Part shown: positions 24,876 through 34,430 of the stretch, one piece after another
How the letters are laid out: the number at the start of each line of letters is the position of its first letter
How positions within the stretch are numbered: the first letter of the stretch is position 1
Assembly: GCA_016220085.1 (NCBI GenBank)
Contig: JACRIN010000072.1
Span: 1-64,000, forward strand
DNA: 64,000 bases
Reading direction: 5' to 3'
DNA from: Planctomycetota bacterium
GTDB lineage: Bacteria > Planctomycetota > UBA1135 > GCA-002686595
Notes under the pieces: model-generated
Told to the model about the DNA's origin: nothing
Database searches by the model: none
What the model saw: only the letters and a program-made list of their open reading frames with translations
Position numbers and translations under genes: made by a program

Positions 24876-26027
24876 TCAGGTCCCGACTCTCAGGACGTCG
24901 CGAGCGATCACCAAGCGTTGGATCTCGCTGGTGCCTTCGTAGATCCGCGTGACCCGCGCGTCGCGATAGAGCTTCTCGATCACGAACTCCGCCGAGTAAC
25001 CCATGCCGCCGTGGATCTGCACGGCTCGGTCGACGACGCGGTCGAGCGCTTCGCTCGCGAAGAGCTTGACGATCGCGGACTCGCGCGAGTAGCGCTGCTT
25101 GGCGTCGCACATCCACGCGGTGCGGTACACCAAGCTCTCCATCGCAAAGATGTCGGTCGCGTTGTCGGCGAGCATCCATTGGATCGCCTGGAGCTCCGAG
25201 ATCGGCTTGCCGAACGCGACGCGCTCCTTCGCGTACGAAACCGACAGCGCGTGCGCCTCGCGCGCGCAGCCGAGGCAATTCGCGGCGAGAGCGAGCCGAC
25301 CGCGATCGAGCGTCCCCATCGCGATCTTGAAGCCGTCGCCGACCGCTCCGAGGCGCTGCGCATCGGACACGCGCACGTCCTCGAACGACAGCGCGACCGT
25401 GCTCGAGCCGCGCTGGCCCATCTTCTCCTCGCGCTTGCCGACCGAGAAGCCCTTCGCGTTCGACGGCACGAGGAACGCGGTGATCCCGCCGGACGCGCGC
25501 CGCTCCTTGTCGGTGACCGCGTAGACCGTGACGACGTCCGCCATGTCGCCGTTGGTGATCCAGACCTTCTCGCCGGTGATCACCCAATCGTCGCCGTCGC
25601 GCACCGCGGTCGTGGTCATCGCGCCGGGATCGGACCCCGCGTTCGCCTCGGTCAACGCGTAGGCGCCGAGCAACCGCCCCTGCGCCATCTGCGGCAGGAA
25701 GCGCTGCTTCTGCTCCTCGGTCCCGCCGACGACGACCGACATCGCGCCGATCGAGGCATGCGCGCCGTAGGTGACCGCGACCGCGAAGTCGCCGCGGGTG
25801 ACCTCCTCCATCACGACGCAGAGCCCGGTCTCGCCGAGCCCCGACCCGCCGTACTCCTCCGGGATCGCTACACCCATCAGCCCGAGATCCGCCATCTCGT
25901 CGATCAAGGCGCGCGGCACGCGGTGCTGCTTCTCGATCTCGGCGGCGATCGGCCGCACGCTCTTCTCGGTGAACTCGCGTGCGAGATCCCGGACCATCCG
26001 CAACTCGTCGCTGAACTCGAAGTCCAT
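24876..26027 (-). CDS. Acyl-CoA dehydrogenase
   Basis: 383 residues, the usual length. It carries FAD and substrate motifs YALTEANAGSD and WVITGEKVWITNG, GGMGYSAEFVIEKLYRDARVTRIYEGTSEIQ, and the catalytic base E364 in YEGTSEIQ. The enzyme oxidises acyl-CoA to enoyl-CoA and passes electrons to ETF. Substrate specificity (short-chain or branched-chain) cannot be settled by eye. It follows an ACT-like protein gene by 7 bp and probably forms a two-gene operon with it. An enoyl-CoA hydratase that could act next is encoded at 49259-50080. Confidence 0.95.
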   Translation of the reverse strand: MDFEFSDELRMVRDLAREFTEKSVRPIAAEIEKQHRVPRALIDEMADLGLMGVAIPEEYGGSGLGETGLCVVMEEVTRGDFAVAVTYGAHASIGAMSVVVGGTEEQKQRFLPQMAQGRLLGAYALTEANAGSDPGAMTTTAVRDGDDWVITGEKVWITNGDMADVVTVYAVTDKERRASGGITAFLVPSNAKGFSVGKREEKMGQRGSSTVALSFEDVRVSDAQRLGAVGDGFKIAMGTLDRGRLALAANCLGCAREAHALSVSYAKERVAFGKPISELQAIQWMLADNATDIFAMESLVYRTAWMCDAKQRYSRESAIVKLFASEALDRVVDRAVQIHGGMGYSAEFVIEKLYRDARVTRIYEGTSEIQRLVIARDVLRVGT

Positions 26028-26034
26028 GGGTTCG

Positions 26035-26502
26035 TCAGGCTTCTTTCGAGGAAGGGAACAGGCGCGCGAGCACCCGCTCGGTGGTCGCGAGGTGCTCCCG
26101 CGCGACGAACAGGTGATCGCGGCTGTACCCGCAAACGGCGCCGATCGGCACGCCCGCACCCGCCAGCGCAATGCTGACGTGGGCGAGGAAGCCGACGAGC
26201 TCCCACTCCATCGTCATCCGGAAGCGAATCCAGGAGAGCGGCATCTGCACGCGCGCGAGCGGGTGCCGTCGCAGGACCTCGGCGGCGTGCTCGGCGCGCA
26301 CGAGCAGCGTGGTTTCGCCGCCTTCGCGGACGAGCTGGGCGGGCTCGTCGGCGAGCAGGGCGAGATCGGCGTCGGTCGGGAGATCGGAGAAGCCCAGCAG
26401 GGCGAAATCACCCGCCACTCGCTCCCAGCGCATCGCCTCGAGCGCCTGTCGCAGGGTCTTTGCTCGCTCTTCGGGAACCAAGCGGGGCCTTCTGGGTTCC
26501 AT
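26035..26502 (-). CDS. ACT-domain-like protein
   Basis: 155 residues. Tandem ACT-like halves are suggested by the segments FALLGFSDLPTDADLALLADEPAQL, then WELVGFLAHVSIALAGAGVPIGAVCGYSRDHLFVAREHL. The second matches the ACT_7/CASTOR-like pattern of small bacterial proteins (hG....L...GI.h...ss...DhhhV). Such proteins are thought to bind amino acids; the ligand here is unknown. The start at 26502 is chosen because the upstream extension is Arg/Gly-rich and unlike protein. It lies 7 bp upstream of the acyl-CoA dehydrogenase gene. Confidence 0.7.
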   Translation of the reverse strand: MEPRRPRLVPEERAKTLRQALEAMRWERVAGDFALLGFSDLPTDADLALLADEPAQLVREGGETTLLVRAEHAAEVLRRHPLARVQMPLSWIRFRMTMEWELVGFLAHVSIALAGAGVPIGAVCGYSRDHLFVAREHLATTERVLARLFPSSKEA

Positions 26503-26603
26503 CCGGGTGCCCGCGGTCGCGTGCTGCGCCCTCGGACCCGGTTGGAGGCCCGGTAGCATAGCCGCGGCCCCCGCTCGAAACCCCAACGGATCCCCCCTCG
26601 ATC

Positions 26604-27395
26604 ATGCGAGCCTTGTCCATCATCGCCATCCTCGTCGCCCTCGTGGTGGGCGCCGTCACGCTCTTCGCCTTCCAGACCAGGCACGCGCTGAAGTCGGAGC
26701 TCGCGGCGGTCCAACGCGGCGAGGAGTCCGCATCGGTCTCGCGCGCGGCCGAGCCCGCGGCACCCGACGTTCGGATCGAAGCGCTGCAGCGCGCGATCGA
26801 CTCGCTCTCGATGCAAGTCAGCCAGCTCAGCTCCGAGGTCCAAGCGCTGCGCGGCCACTCCGAGCGCGCGCCTGCGACCGCGGACGCCGCGCAAACGCTT
26901 CCGACCGAGGCGGCGCTCGCCGCGAGCGCGCTCAGCGAGACCGAGCGCGAGCAGGTCCGCGATGTGCTCGCGCAGGAGTTCAAACGCCAGGAGGACGAGC
27001 GCGCCGCCCAACGTGCGAAGCGCGAGCAAGAAGCGGCCGAGCGCCGCGCCGACAGCATCGCGAAGAAGCTCAACCTCGTCGCGAAGGACACCGCGCGCCT
27101 CTCCGAGATCCTGGTCGCGGAGAATCAGAAGCGCCGCGAGCTCTTCGACAATATCCAGGACTCCGGCTTCGACCGCGAGCAGATGCGCCAGACCATGGGC
27201 GAGCTGATGACGTGGAAGAAGGACGAGCTGACCGGGGCGTTCGGAACCGCGCTCGCCGACCAGATCTCGGAGCTCGACCAACCGCGCCGCGGCGGCTTCG
27301 GCGGAGAGTTCGGCGGCGGGCCCGGCTTTGGTGGTCGCGGCAACCGCGTTGGCGGCGGCGGCGACGCCGGTGGCAACGGCGGCGGCGGCGACTAG
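26604..27395 (+). CDS. Membrane-anchored coiled-coil protein with Gly-rich tail
   Basis: 263 residues of unknown function. One N-terminal membrane helix (residues 4-23) is followed by an Ala-rich linker and a heptad-like segment (LQRAIDSLSMQVSQLSSEVQAL, 60-81). Then comes a long charged helix rich in Arg, Glu and Gln (REQVRDVLAQEFKRQEDERAAQR, 114 onward). The last 30 residues are almost only Gly with Asn and Asp. The helical part resembles Spy/CpxP-type LTxxQ or RskA-like periplasmic helices only in general character. It is followed by psd 17 bp later, which probably has its own promoter. Confidence 0.65.
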   Translation: MRALSIIAILVALVVGAVTLFAFQTRHALKSELAAVQRGEESASVSRAAEPAAPDVRIEALQRAIDSLSMQVSQLSSEVQALRGHSERAPATADAAQTLPTEAALAASALSETEREQVRDVLAQEFKRQEDERAAQRAKREQEAAERRADSIAKKLNLVAKDTARLSEILVAENQKRRELFDNIQDSGFDREQMRQTMGELMTWKKDELTGAFGTALADQISELDQPRRGGFGGEFGGGPGFGGRGNRVGGGGDAGGNGGGGD

Positions 27396-27399
27396 TCGC

Positions 27400-27405
27400 T
27401 AGACT
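27400..27405 (+). promoter_or_regulatory. -10 hexamer TAGACT, leaderless start for psd
   Basis: TAGACT ends 7 nt before the psd ATG (27413), and no Shine-Dalgarno sequence lies between. Transcription from a normally spaced -10 would begin at or next to the start codon. The identical CTAGACTCGCC context recurs at 56433-56443. Confidence 0.5.
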
Positions 27406-27412
27406 CGCCGGG

Positions 27413-28198
27413 ATGCCCACCCCGATCCTGCGGGCGATGTCGCTCGCGACCGGCTGGTTCGCCGACTGCAAGCTGCCTCGTCCGTTGCGCTCGCCGCTCT
27501 ACCGCGCGTATTCGAGCGCGTACCGCGTCGACCTCAGCGAGTTGCGGCTCTCGCTCGCCGACCACCCGAGCTTCGCCGCGTTCTTCGTGCGCCGCCTCAA
27601 GGACGGCGCGCGCCCGTTTCCGGCGGACCCGCGGACGTTCCCGTCGCCGTGCGACGGCACCTTCCAGAGCTTCGGCGCGATCGAGAATGGCTCGATCCTC
27701 CAGGCGAAGGGCCGGCCGTATCCGGTGGAAGAGCTGCTCGCGCTCGCGCCGGGCGAGCACGACTTCACCGGCGGCCACGCGTGGACCATCTACCTGTCGC
27801 CGCGCGACTACCATCGCGTGCACTCGCCGGTCGCGGGACGTCTCGAGGAAGTCCGCTGGTGCGACGGCGCGCGCTACTCGGTCGCCCCGAAAGTGCTCGA
27901 GCGCCGACCGAAGGTGCTCTCGATCAACGAGCGCGCGGTGCTTCGCCTCTCGACGGAACACGGACCGCTCTGGCTCGTGATGGTCGGCGCTCTCAACGTC
28001 GGCCGCATCCGCGTCGTCGGCGTCGAGCCCGGCGCGAAGGGCGCGCCTCGGCGCTTCGAGCGCGGCGAAGAGCTCGCGCGCTTCGAAATGGGCTCGACGG
28101 TGGTGCTGGTCGCGCCGCGCGGCGGCCCCAAGCCGCTCGCCTCGCTCGCCCTCGCCCGCGCGGTGCGCATGGGCGAGCCGATCGGCCGCGTCGAGTAG
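27413..28198 (+). CDS. psd: Phosphatidylserine decarboxylase proenzyme
   Basis: 261 residues. The proenzyme cleaves itself to give a pyruvoyl-dependent enzyme that makes phosphatidylethanolamine at the membrane. The cleavage motif is G227-S228-T229 (FEMGSTVV), where LGST is typical. The catalytic D81 (SPCDGTF) and the H134/H137 pair (DYHRVHSP) are present. The N-terminal half matches the usual Psd order (ADHPSFAAFFVRRLKDGARP). It ends 9 bp from the convergent FG-GAP gene. Confidence 0.95.
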   Translation: MPTPILRAMSLATGWFADCKLPRPLRSPLYRAYSSAYRVDLSELRLSLADHPSFAAFFVRRLKDGARPFPADPRTFPSPCDGTFQSFGAIENGSILQAKGRPYPVEELLALAPGEHDFTGGHAWTIYLSPRDYHRVHSPVAGRLEEVRWCDGARYSVAPKVLERRPKVLSINERAVLRLSTEHGPLWLVMVGALNVGRIRVVGVEPGAKGAPRRFERGEELARFEMGSTVVLVAPRGGPKPLASLALARAVRMGEPIGRVE

Positions 28199-28207
28199 TA
28201 GCTCGCG

Positions 28208-30355
28208 TCAGCGGTGAACGCTGATCGTGATCGCGGCGCTGCCGCCGCCAACCAAGTCGTCAAGCCCGTCGCCGTCGAAGTCGCCGACCGCGATCGACTC
28301 CGACTGCATGAAGTAGCCGAGGTCACGCGACGGACGCCGATCGGCGCGCGAGAGCAGCACCGACACACCACCGCTCGGGAACGTGTAGCCGAACGTCCCA
28401 CTCGGCGCGACGACGGCGTCCCAGAGCGCGTCGTGGTCGGCGCGGACGAGCGCCAACCCACCTGGGTTGTGCTTGCGGTGGGAGAACACCGCGGGCGAGA
28501 AGCTCCCGTCTCCGACGCCGAAGAGCCTGTGCACGCCCGACTTCACGCCGAAGGAATCCTGCGAAGACACGACGAGGTCCGCGCTGCCGTCGCCGTCGAG
28601 GTCGCCGGCGACGACATCCGCGAGGGAACCGCTGAGAAAGATCACCGCCGGCGCGTCGAACCGTCCGCCGCCCGCATTGCGCACGACAGCGAGGCCTGGC
28701 CCGAAGCCGGTCGCCGCGAAATCGCTGGCGCCGTCGCCGTCGAAATCGGCAACGGCGAGACGAATCCCCGGCGCGTTGAGCGCGGGTTGCACGACGGGAT
28801 GCAGCAGACCGTTCCCTCGATTGCTGTACGCGCGCACGTCTTGCGTGCTGCCGGCGAGAACGTCTAGATCGCCGTCGCCATCCAAGTCGACGAGACGCAC
28901 GTCCCTCGGACTCGACGACGCCGGCAACACTTGCTGTGTGGGATCGAAGCCGCCGAGCAGATTGCCGAGCGCGACCCCGAGGCTGGCGGCGCCGCTCGAC
29001 TGACTCTCTGCAAGCACGACGAGGTCGGAGCGCGAGTCGAGATCGAGGTCGCCGACCGCGACTCGTTCGGCTCCGTCGAGTACGGCGCACCGCTGCGGAC
29101 CTCCGAGCGTCCCGTCGCCCAGGCCGGGGAACACGGACACGTCGCCGTCCGCGACCACGACGTCGAGGTGTGCATCGCCGGTCGCTTCGGCGGCGACCAG
29201 CGCGAACGCCGGCACCGACGCCGGTACACCGTGCGGCGTCGGCTCGGGCGGCAGCCCGGCGCTGTGCACGACCGTGACGCCGCGATCGAGCCCGCCGACG
29301 GCGTCCGGACTCCCGTCGCGATCGAGGTCGCCGATCTCCAGTCCGCGCACTCCGACGGAGCCGTCGATCGATTGGGCTGGCGCAAACGTGCCGTCGCCCA
29401 GCCCCCGAACGAACTCCACACCGGGAGCGGCGACGACCAACGCGTCCAGCAAGCGGTCGCCATCGAGATCGGCGAACTCCACGTCGCTCGGCGTCGCGCC
29501 GCTCGGCGACGACTGAACGGCGACGAACTGACCGTTGCCGACCCCGAGCAGCGACTGGACGGTGGGACCCGAACCGCTCCACAACGGCGCCGAGACCGCG
29601 AGCACGTCCAATCGCCCGTCTCCGTTCGAGTCGCCGAGCGCGAACGCCGAGGCCGCGCCGGCGATGAGCGTGCCGATCGGGGTCTGAAACACGCCGTTCC
29701 CGTCATTCGGCAGGACGGCCAACTTCTTGAGTGGGGTCGCGCCCATCAATCCGACCACATCGACGGCTCCGTCGCCGTTCACATCCGCGCATCGAAGCCG
29801 CCGGAGCGGCGCACCCACCGTGCGCGTGCTCACGTACGTGAAAGTGCCATCGCCGTGACCGTGGAACACAGCGAGAGCGTTCGACTGGAACGGAGCGTCG
29901 AGCAACGCGAGATCGACGACGCCATCGCCGTCGAAGTCGCTCGCTACGATCTCGCCAGGTTGGAACGCGAGAACTGTGTGAGAGACGAGGATCGTGCTCG
30001 CACCGGCAATCCGCCACACCTCGACGAAACCGGGCCCGGGGCCGTCGTACGCGCTGAGCAGGATTTCGTCGACTCCGTCTCCGTCGACGTCCGCCGCCGT
30101 GACCGAAATGCCCTGCACGCCGGTGACGAGTTGGATCGGTCGTCCGAATCCGCCGTCCCCCGAACCCAACAGCGCCAGCGCACCCTTGGAAAGCGCGATG
30201 AGATCGAGCGCGCCGTCACCGTCGACCTCGGCGAGTCGGAACTCGTAAGGGCTCAACGATGCAGGGTAATACGGGAAGGGGTAGAGAGCCTGCTGCGCGT
30301 GCGCCGACGGAACCAGAGCGGCCGCGCCGGCGGCGAAGATCCGAAGAACCTGCAT
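28208..30355 (-). CDS. Secreted FG-GAP/VCBS beta-propeller protein
   Basis: 715 residues. The start at 30355 follows AGGAGG and opens with a signal peptide (1-21, ending PSAHAQ). The rest consists of a dozen or more FG-GAP/VCBS blades, each with an acidic calcium loop (EVDGDGALDLI, DVDGDGVDEIL, DFDGDGVVDLA, DLDGDGSADLV, DFDGDGLDDLV). The order of blades suggests two seven-bladed propellers, but counting is approximate. Related proteins are abundant on planctomycete surfaces. Adhesion or carbohydrate binding is often assumed, without proof here. A TACACT hexamer 28 nt before the start may be its -10. No planctomycete C-terminal module is present. Confidence 0.88.
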   Translation of the reverse strand: MQVLRIFAAGAAALVPSAHAQQALYPFPYYPASLSPYEFRLAEVDGDGALDLIALSKGALALLGSGDGGFGRPIQLVTGVQGISVTAADVDGDGVDEILLSAYDGPGPGFVEVWRIAGASTILVSHTVLAFQPGEIVASDFDGDGVVDLALLDAPFQSNALAVFHGHGDGTFTYVSTRTVGAPLRRLRCADVNGDGAVDVVGLMGATPLKKLAVLPNDGNGVFQTPIGTLIAGAASAFALGDSNGDGRLDVLAVSAPLWSGSGPTVQSLLGVGNGQFVAVQSSPSGATPSDVEFADLDGDRLLDALVVAAPGVEFVRGLGDGTFAPAQSIDGSVGVRGLEIGDLDRDGSPDAVGGLDRGVTVVHSAGLPPEPTPHGVPASVPAFALVAAEATGDAHLDVVVADGDVSVFPGLGDGTLGGPQRCAVLDGAERVAVGDLDLDSRSDLVVLAESQSSGAASLGVALGNLLGGFDPTQQVLPASSSPRDVRLVDLDGDGDLDVLAGSTQDVRAYSNRGNGLLHPVVQPALNAPGIRLAVADFDGDGASDFAATGFGPGLAVVRNAGGGRFDAPAVIFLSGSLADVVAGDLDGDGSADLVVSSQDSFGVKSGVHRLFGVGDGSFSPAVFSHRKHNPGGLALVRADHDALWDAVVAPSGTFGYTFPSGGVSVLLSRADRRPSRDLGYFMQSESIAVGDFDGDGLDDLVGGGSAAITISVHR

Positions 30356-30461
30356 TGCCCATCCTCCTGCCAGAGTCACCAGAGTGTACTCGCGGCGCGC
30401 GGGAACGAGCATCCGCGTCGAGCGGCACGCTGCGATCGTTGCGGCCGCGCGCGGGCGCGCC

Positions 30462-30467
30462 TACGCT
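30462..30467 (+). promoter_or_regulatory. -10 hexamer TACGCT before the carboxymuconolactone-decarboxylase-family gene
   Basis: TACGCT ends 9 nt before the ATG at 30477 and no ribosome-binding site is visible in between. The arrangement matches the other leaderless-type starts in this window. Confidence 0.4.
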
Positions 30468-30476
30468 CCGCGGTCC

Positions 30477-31100
30477 ATGGCACTCGGCGAGAAGGAACGA
30501 CGGCTCGTTCGGCTCTTCGCCGCCTGCGTGATCGGGCGCTTCGACGAAGTCGCGCGGCTGCGGCGCGCGGCGCCCGCCGGCGAGCCCGATCGCGCGTGGC
30601 GCGAGACGCTCTTGCAGGTGCACGTCTTCGCGGGGTTCCCGCGGCTCGTCGAGGCGTACGGCGTGCTCGCGAACGAAGGCGGGCTCGGCGCACTCGCGCC
30701 CGAGGAGATCCTCGGCGAGAGCGACCAACACGTGCGCGGTCGCGAGCTCTTCGAGCGCATCTACCAGAACGACTCCGACAAGATCCGCGCGATGCTGGTC
30801 GCCGGGCATCCCGACTTCGCCGCGTTCATCGAGGGCCACGCGTACGGCCGCATCCTCGCGCGCCCCGGGCTCGAGCCCTCGATGCGCGAGCTGCTCGCGT
30901 GCGCGGCGCTCGCGGTGCTCGGCCAAGAGCGTCAGCTCGCGAGCCACGTCCGCGGCGCGATCCGCTGCGGCGCGAGCAGCGCGGCGGTGATGCAGACGAT
31001 CGAAGCGATCGCCGACCTCGCCGACCTCGCCGGCGACGACCGCGCCGAAAGCGCCCGCACGATCGCCGCGCACTTCAGCGCGCGCGAGAGCGGCGCGTAG
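30477..31100 (+). CDS. Carboxymuconolactone-decarboxylase/AhpD-family protein
   Basis: 207 residues. The helical fold is suggested by WRETLLQVHVFAGFPRLVEAYGVL, and by MRELLACAALAVLGQERQLASHVRGAIRCGAS, a CMD-type segment. The typical AhpD redox pair CxxC is not seen; only isolated Cys occur (C908-type positions in LLACAAL and IRCGAS). The canonical active-site His pattern E..CxxCH is therefore missing. It may be a non-catalytic or differently acting member. It ends 9 bp from the convergent kinase gene. Specific function unknown. Confidence 0.7.
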   Translation: MALGEKERRLVRLFAACVIGRFDEVARLRRAAPAGEPDRAWRETLLQVHVFAGFPRLVEAYGVLANEGGLGALAPEEILGESDQHVRGRELFERIYQNDSDKIRAMLVAGHPDFAAFIEGHAYGRILARPGLEPSMRELLACAALAVLGQERQLASHVRGAIRCGASSAAVMQTIEAIADLADLAGDDRAESARTIAAHFSARESGA

Positions 31101-31109
31101 CTTGCTCGT

Positions 31110-34100
31110 TCACCGCGTGGTGAAGCTCGCGCCGACGCGCACGAGACGCAGCACCTCGAGCGAGCGCACCGTGAGCTCCGCGTTCGCCGCGGTGTCCGTC
31201 GGGCGCAGCCCGCTCTCCTGACCGAGCGGCTTGCCGTCGAGCGACACTTCGATGCGACCGCGCTTGTGCGTCAAGCGCACGCGCAGCACGTGCACGGCGT
31301 CGGTCGCGAGCGGATCGAGCGCGCGGCCGCGGCCGGCGAAGACGCCGTCGACCAGCTCGGCGAGCTCGCCGCTCGACGCGCGCCAACGGCCGGGCTCGCC
31401 GGGCACCTGCGCGCCCGCGATCGCGACGTGCCAGCCGGCGACGGTGACCACGAGCAAGCGCGGCGGCCCGGAGCTCTGCGGCTGCTCGAACTCGACTTCG
31501 CACTCGATCTCGCGGTCGAAGTTCGCGAACGGCGCGAGCGAGACGCTGGGCCACCGCTCTGCGGCGAACAGGTCGTCGCGCGAACGCAGCGACCCGGCGC
31601 GCCAGCCGTCGGCCGCGAGCACCCAATCGCCGCCGCCGAAGCCCTCGTCGGCGGCCGCGTCCATGCGCCACGTGAGCTTCGCGCGCCCGTCGATCAAGGC
31701 GAGCTCGGCCGCGCCGAAGCGCTCCGCGAGCGAGACCGTCGAGACCGGCGCCGGCGGAGCGACGCGCGCCGCGCGCCACGCTTCGAGCTTGCTGCGCTCG
31801 CCGCGCACGAATTCGAGGTCGCCGTAGCGTGCGAGCAAGTCGTCGATGCGCTGCACGACGAGCTCGCCGTCGCGCGCGTCGTCGTGTGTGCGCAGGATCA
31901 GGTTGTGGAGCGTCTTCGCCTCCGAGAGGCGCGCGCTGCGCTCCTCGGCGAACGCGGTCGCGGATTGACGCAGGCGTCGTTCGAGCTCCGCGACCAGGTC
32001 GGCGTACTCCTCGCGCGGCAACGCGCCCGAGCGCAACGAGGCGAGTGCTCCCTGCACGTCGCCTTCGCGATAGCGGAACAGCACGCGCAACAACCGATCG
32101 CGCGGCGCGTCCGGCGCACTCGGCGCTTGCGCGAGGCCCGCGAGACGCTCGATCGCATCGGTGCCGAGCAACACCGTCTTCGGATCGGCGCTCGCGCGCA
32201 GCACGAGCCTGCGCTCGCCCGCGGTCGCGCCCGCGCGGAAACCGAAGCCCTGCGCGAGCGGATCCTCGGCGACGGTGACCACGCCTTCGGTCTGGATCGT
32301 GCCGATCAAGAGCGCGAGCGACGTGCCGCGCGACGCGCTGACCTGGTCGGCGGCTCGCCGCAGGACCTCGTCGAGCAACTCGGCCCACTGCACTTCCAAG
32401 CGGATGCGATCGGCGATCTTGACCGTCCACGGCGCGTCGAGGCCCGCCTCCCAGCGCTCGCGCACCCCGGCGTAGTCGCGCGCCCGCCAATCGTCGGCGG
32501 CCTCGCGGTCGGTGATGAACGCCCAGGTCTGCGCGTCTTCTTCCTCGAAACGGCCCTGCAGCTCGGCGAGCGCGCGCGAACGGCCTTCGAGCTCGTCACG
32601 CGCCCGGCGCGAGACCGTGTCGACGAACTCGGTATTCGCGAGACCGCGAGCGTCGAGCTCGGTCTCGAACAGCGCGGCGAGCGCGGCGTCCGCGGGGCCG
32701 TCGAGATCGCGCTCGCGCAGCCGGCCCTCGATCTCCTCCGCGCGCCCGACGACGAAGTCCGCGAGCTCGGAGTCGAGCGCGCGCCAACGTCCGTCGAGCT
32801 CGTCGAACAGCGGCGCGAACGCGCCGACGACTTCGCGAGCGAGCCGCGAGGCGTCCTCGACGGCGAGCTTGCGCGGTGCGCGCACGAGCTCGGCCTGGAA
32901 GCCGTCGCGCAAGCGCTCCAACTCGGTCCGCGCGGTCCGAAACGCCGACGCGGCGAGCCGTTGATCGAGCTCGGGCCGCGCGCGCTCGACGACCAGCGCT
33001 CGCGCCGCGACGACGTCGGCTTCGAGCTCGGTCTGGACCGCCGAAGCGAGCTTCGAGCGGCACTCGTCGTCGCGTAGACGCTCGAAGAGCTCGGCGAGTT
33101 GGCTCGCGCTCGGCGCGAAGCGCGCGCGCAAGCGGGTCTCGAGCTCGGCGCGCGATGCGAGCGACGCCGCGCGCACGAAATCGCGCTCGGCGAGCGCTTG
33201 GTCGACCTCCCGGCGCCAGTCGGTGCCGAATCCGTCGACCGCGACGTGGTACGCGCCGACCAGCGACGCGACGACCTCGTCGTAGCGCGCGCGGTGGCGC
33301 TCGGGGACCGGTTGGAGCTGGCGCACTTCGGTGATCGCGGCCGCGAGCGCGTCGGGCGAGCGCCGGCCTTTCGCCGCGATGCCCTCGAGCTCGACCCACG
33401 GCCCGAGCGACGCGCCGGTCTCCGTCCCCGCGCCGGCAGCGGGCTTCGCGCCGAACGGCCACCAAGTCGCGAGCGCGCCGGAGCCGACGACGAGCACCAG
33501 GCCCGCGGCGAGCAGCACGCGCTTGCGCTTGCCGCCGTCGCCCGCGACCGGATCGAGCGTCGACGCGCGGATCTTGACGTCGCGGCGCTCGCGCAGGAGC
33601 TCGAGGTCCTCGAGCAGTTCCTTCGGCGTCTGATAGCGTCGCTCGGGCGCGCGCGAGAGGCACTTGCGCAACACCAGCGCGAAACCGCGTTGGAGGTTGG
33701 GCGCGAGCTCGCCGGGCTCTTGCACGCGCGCGTAGAGCACGCCCGAGAGGATCTCGGCGACGCTGGTGCCTTCGAACGGCGGCCGACCGCAAATCGCGTG
33801 ATAGAAGGTCGCGCCGAGCGACCAGATGTCCGAGCGGATGTCGACCGCGGCCGGGTTGCGCGCTTGTTCCGGACTGATGTAGTGCGGCGTCCCCATCGTG
33901 CCGCCGTGGCGCGTGATCGCGGGATCGTCCTCGACCAGCGCGAGCCCGAGGTCGACGAGGTGCGGCCGGCCTTCGGTGTCGACGAGGATGTTCGCGGGCT
34001 TGATGTCGCGGTGGACGACGCCGTGCTCGTGCGCGTGCTGCAGCGCTTCGACGAGCGGGATCAAGAGGCGCAGGGTCTCGCGCTCGGAGAGCTTGCCTTT

Positions 34101-34430
34101 GGTGCGCAAGCGTTCGGCGAGCGACTCGCCTTCGACGAGCTCCATCGCGTACCACCAGCGGCCGCGCGTCTCGCCCATGTCGATCGCGCTGACGATCGTC
34201 GGGTGCGTCAGCCGCGCGGTGGTGCGCGCCTCGCGTTGCAGGCGCCGGATCGCGTTGCCCTTGCCCGCGAGCTCGGGGTGCAGCACTTTCAACGCGACCG
34301 CGCGGTCGACGGCGAGTTGGCGAGCTCGATAGACGACGCCGGTCGAGCCGCGGCCGATCATGCCCTCGATGCGGTAGCCCGGGATCTCGGGCGGCGCTTC
34401 ACGGGGACGATTCTGGGGCTCGAAGTTCAT
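31110..34430 (-). CDS. Transmembrane Ser/Thr protein kinase with large extracytoplasmic region
   Basis: 1106 residues. The cytoplasmic kinase domain (19-285) has the Gly loop IGRGSTGVVY, K48, E67, H140-R141-D142 (HRDIKPAN) and the metal-binding D160, with DLG instead of DFG, which is common in bacterial kinases. MGTPHYISPEQ marks the activation loop. One membrane helix spans ~305-325. Outside the membrane are roughly 550 residues of Glu/Arg/Ala/Leu-rich helix and a C-terminal beta-rich domain (~930-1106) that resembles LamG/DUF1080-type sheets. Planctomycetes encode many such Hanks-type kinases. The ligand and substrates are unknown. A TACGCT hexamer lies about 24 nt before the start. Confidence 0.9.
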   Translation of the reverse strand: MNFEPQNRPREAPPEIPGYRIEGMIGRGSTGVVYRARQLAVDRAVALKVLHPELAGKGNAIRRLQREARTTARLTHPTIVSAIDMGETRGRWWYAMELVEGESLAERLRTKGKLSERETLRLLIPLVEALQHAHEHGVVHRDIKPANILVDTEGRPHLVDLGLALVEDDPAITRHGGTMGTPHYISPEQARNPAAVDIRSDIWSLGATFYHAICGRPPFEGTSVAEILSGVLYARVQEPGELAPNLQRGFALVLRKCLSRAPERRYQTPKELLEDLELLRERRDVKIRASTLDPVAGDGGKRKRVLLAAGLVLVVGSGALATWWPFGAKPAAGAGTETGASLGPWVELEGIAAKGRRSPDALAAAITEVRQLQPVPERHRARYDEVVASLVGAYHVAVDGFGTDWRREVDQALAERDFVRAASLASRAELETRLRARFAPSASQLAELFERLRDDECRSKLASAVQTELEADVVAARALVVERARPELDQRLAASAFRTARTELERLRDGFQAELVRAPRKLAVEDASRLAREVVGAFAPLFDELDGRWRALDSELADFVVGRAEEIEGRLRERDLDGPADAALAALFETELDARGLANTEFVDTVSRRARDELEGRSRALAELQGRFEEEDAQTWAFITDREAADDWRARDYAGVRERWEAGLDAPWTVKIADRIRLEVQWAELLDEVLRRAADQVSASRGTSLALLIGTIQTEGVVTVAEDPLAQGFGFRAGATAGERRLVLRASADPKTVLLGTDAIERLAGLAQAPSAPDAPRDRLLRVLFRYREGDVQGALASLRSGALPREEYADLVAELERRLRQSATAFAEERSARLSEAKTLHNLILRTHDDARDGELVVQRIDDLLARYGDLEFVRGERSKLEAWRAARVAPPAPVSTVSLAERFGAAELALIDGRAKLTWRMDAAADEGFGGGDWVLAADGWRAGSLRSRDDLFAAERWPSVSLAPFANFDREIECEVEFEQPQSSGPPRLLVVTVAGWHVAIAGAQVPGEPGRWRASSGELAELVDGVFAGRGRALDPLATDAVHVLRVRLTHKRGRIEVSLDGKPLGQESGLRPTDTAANAELTVRSLEVLRLVRVGASFTTR

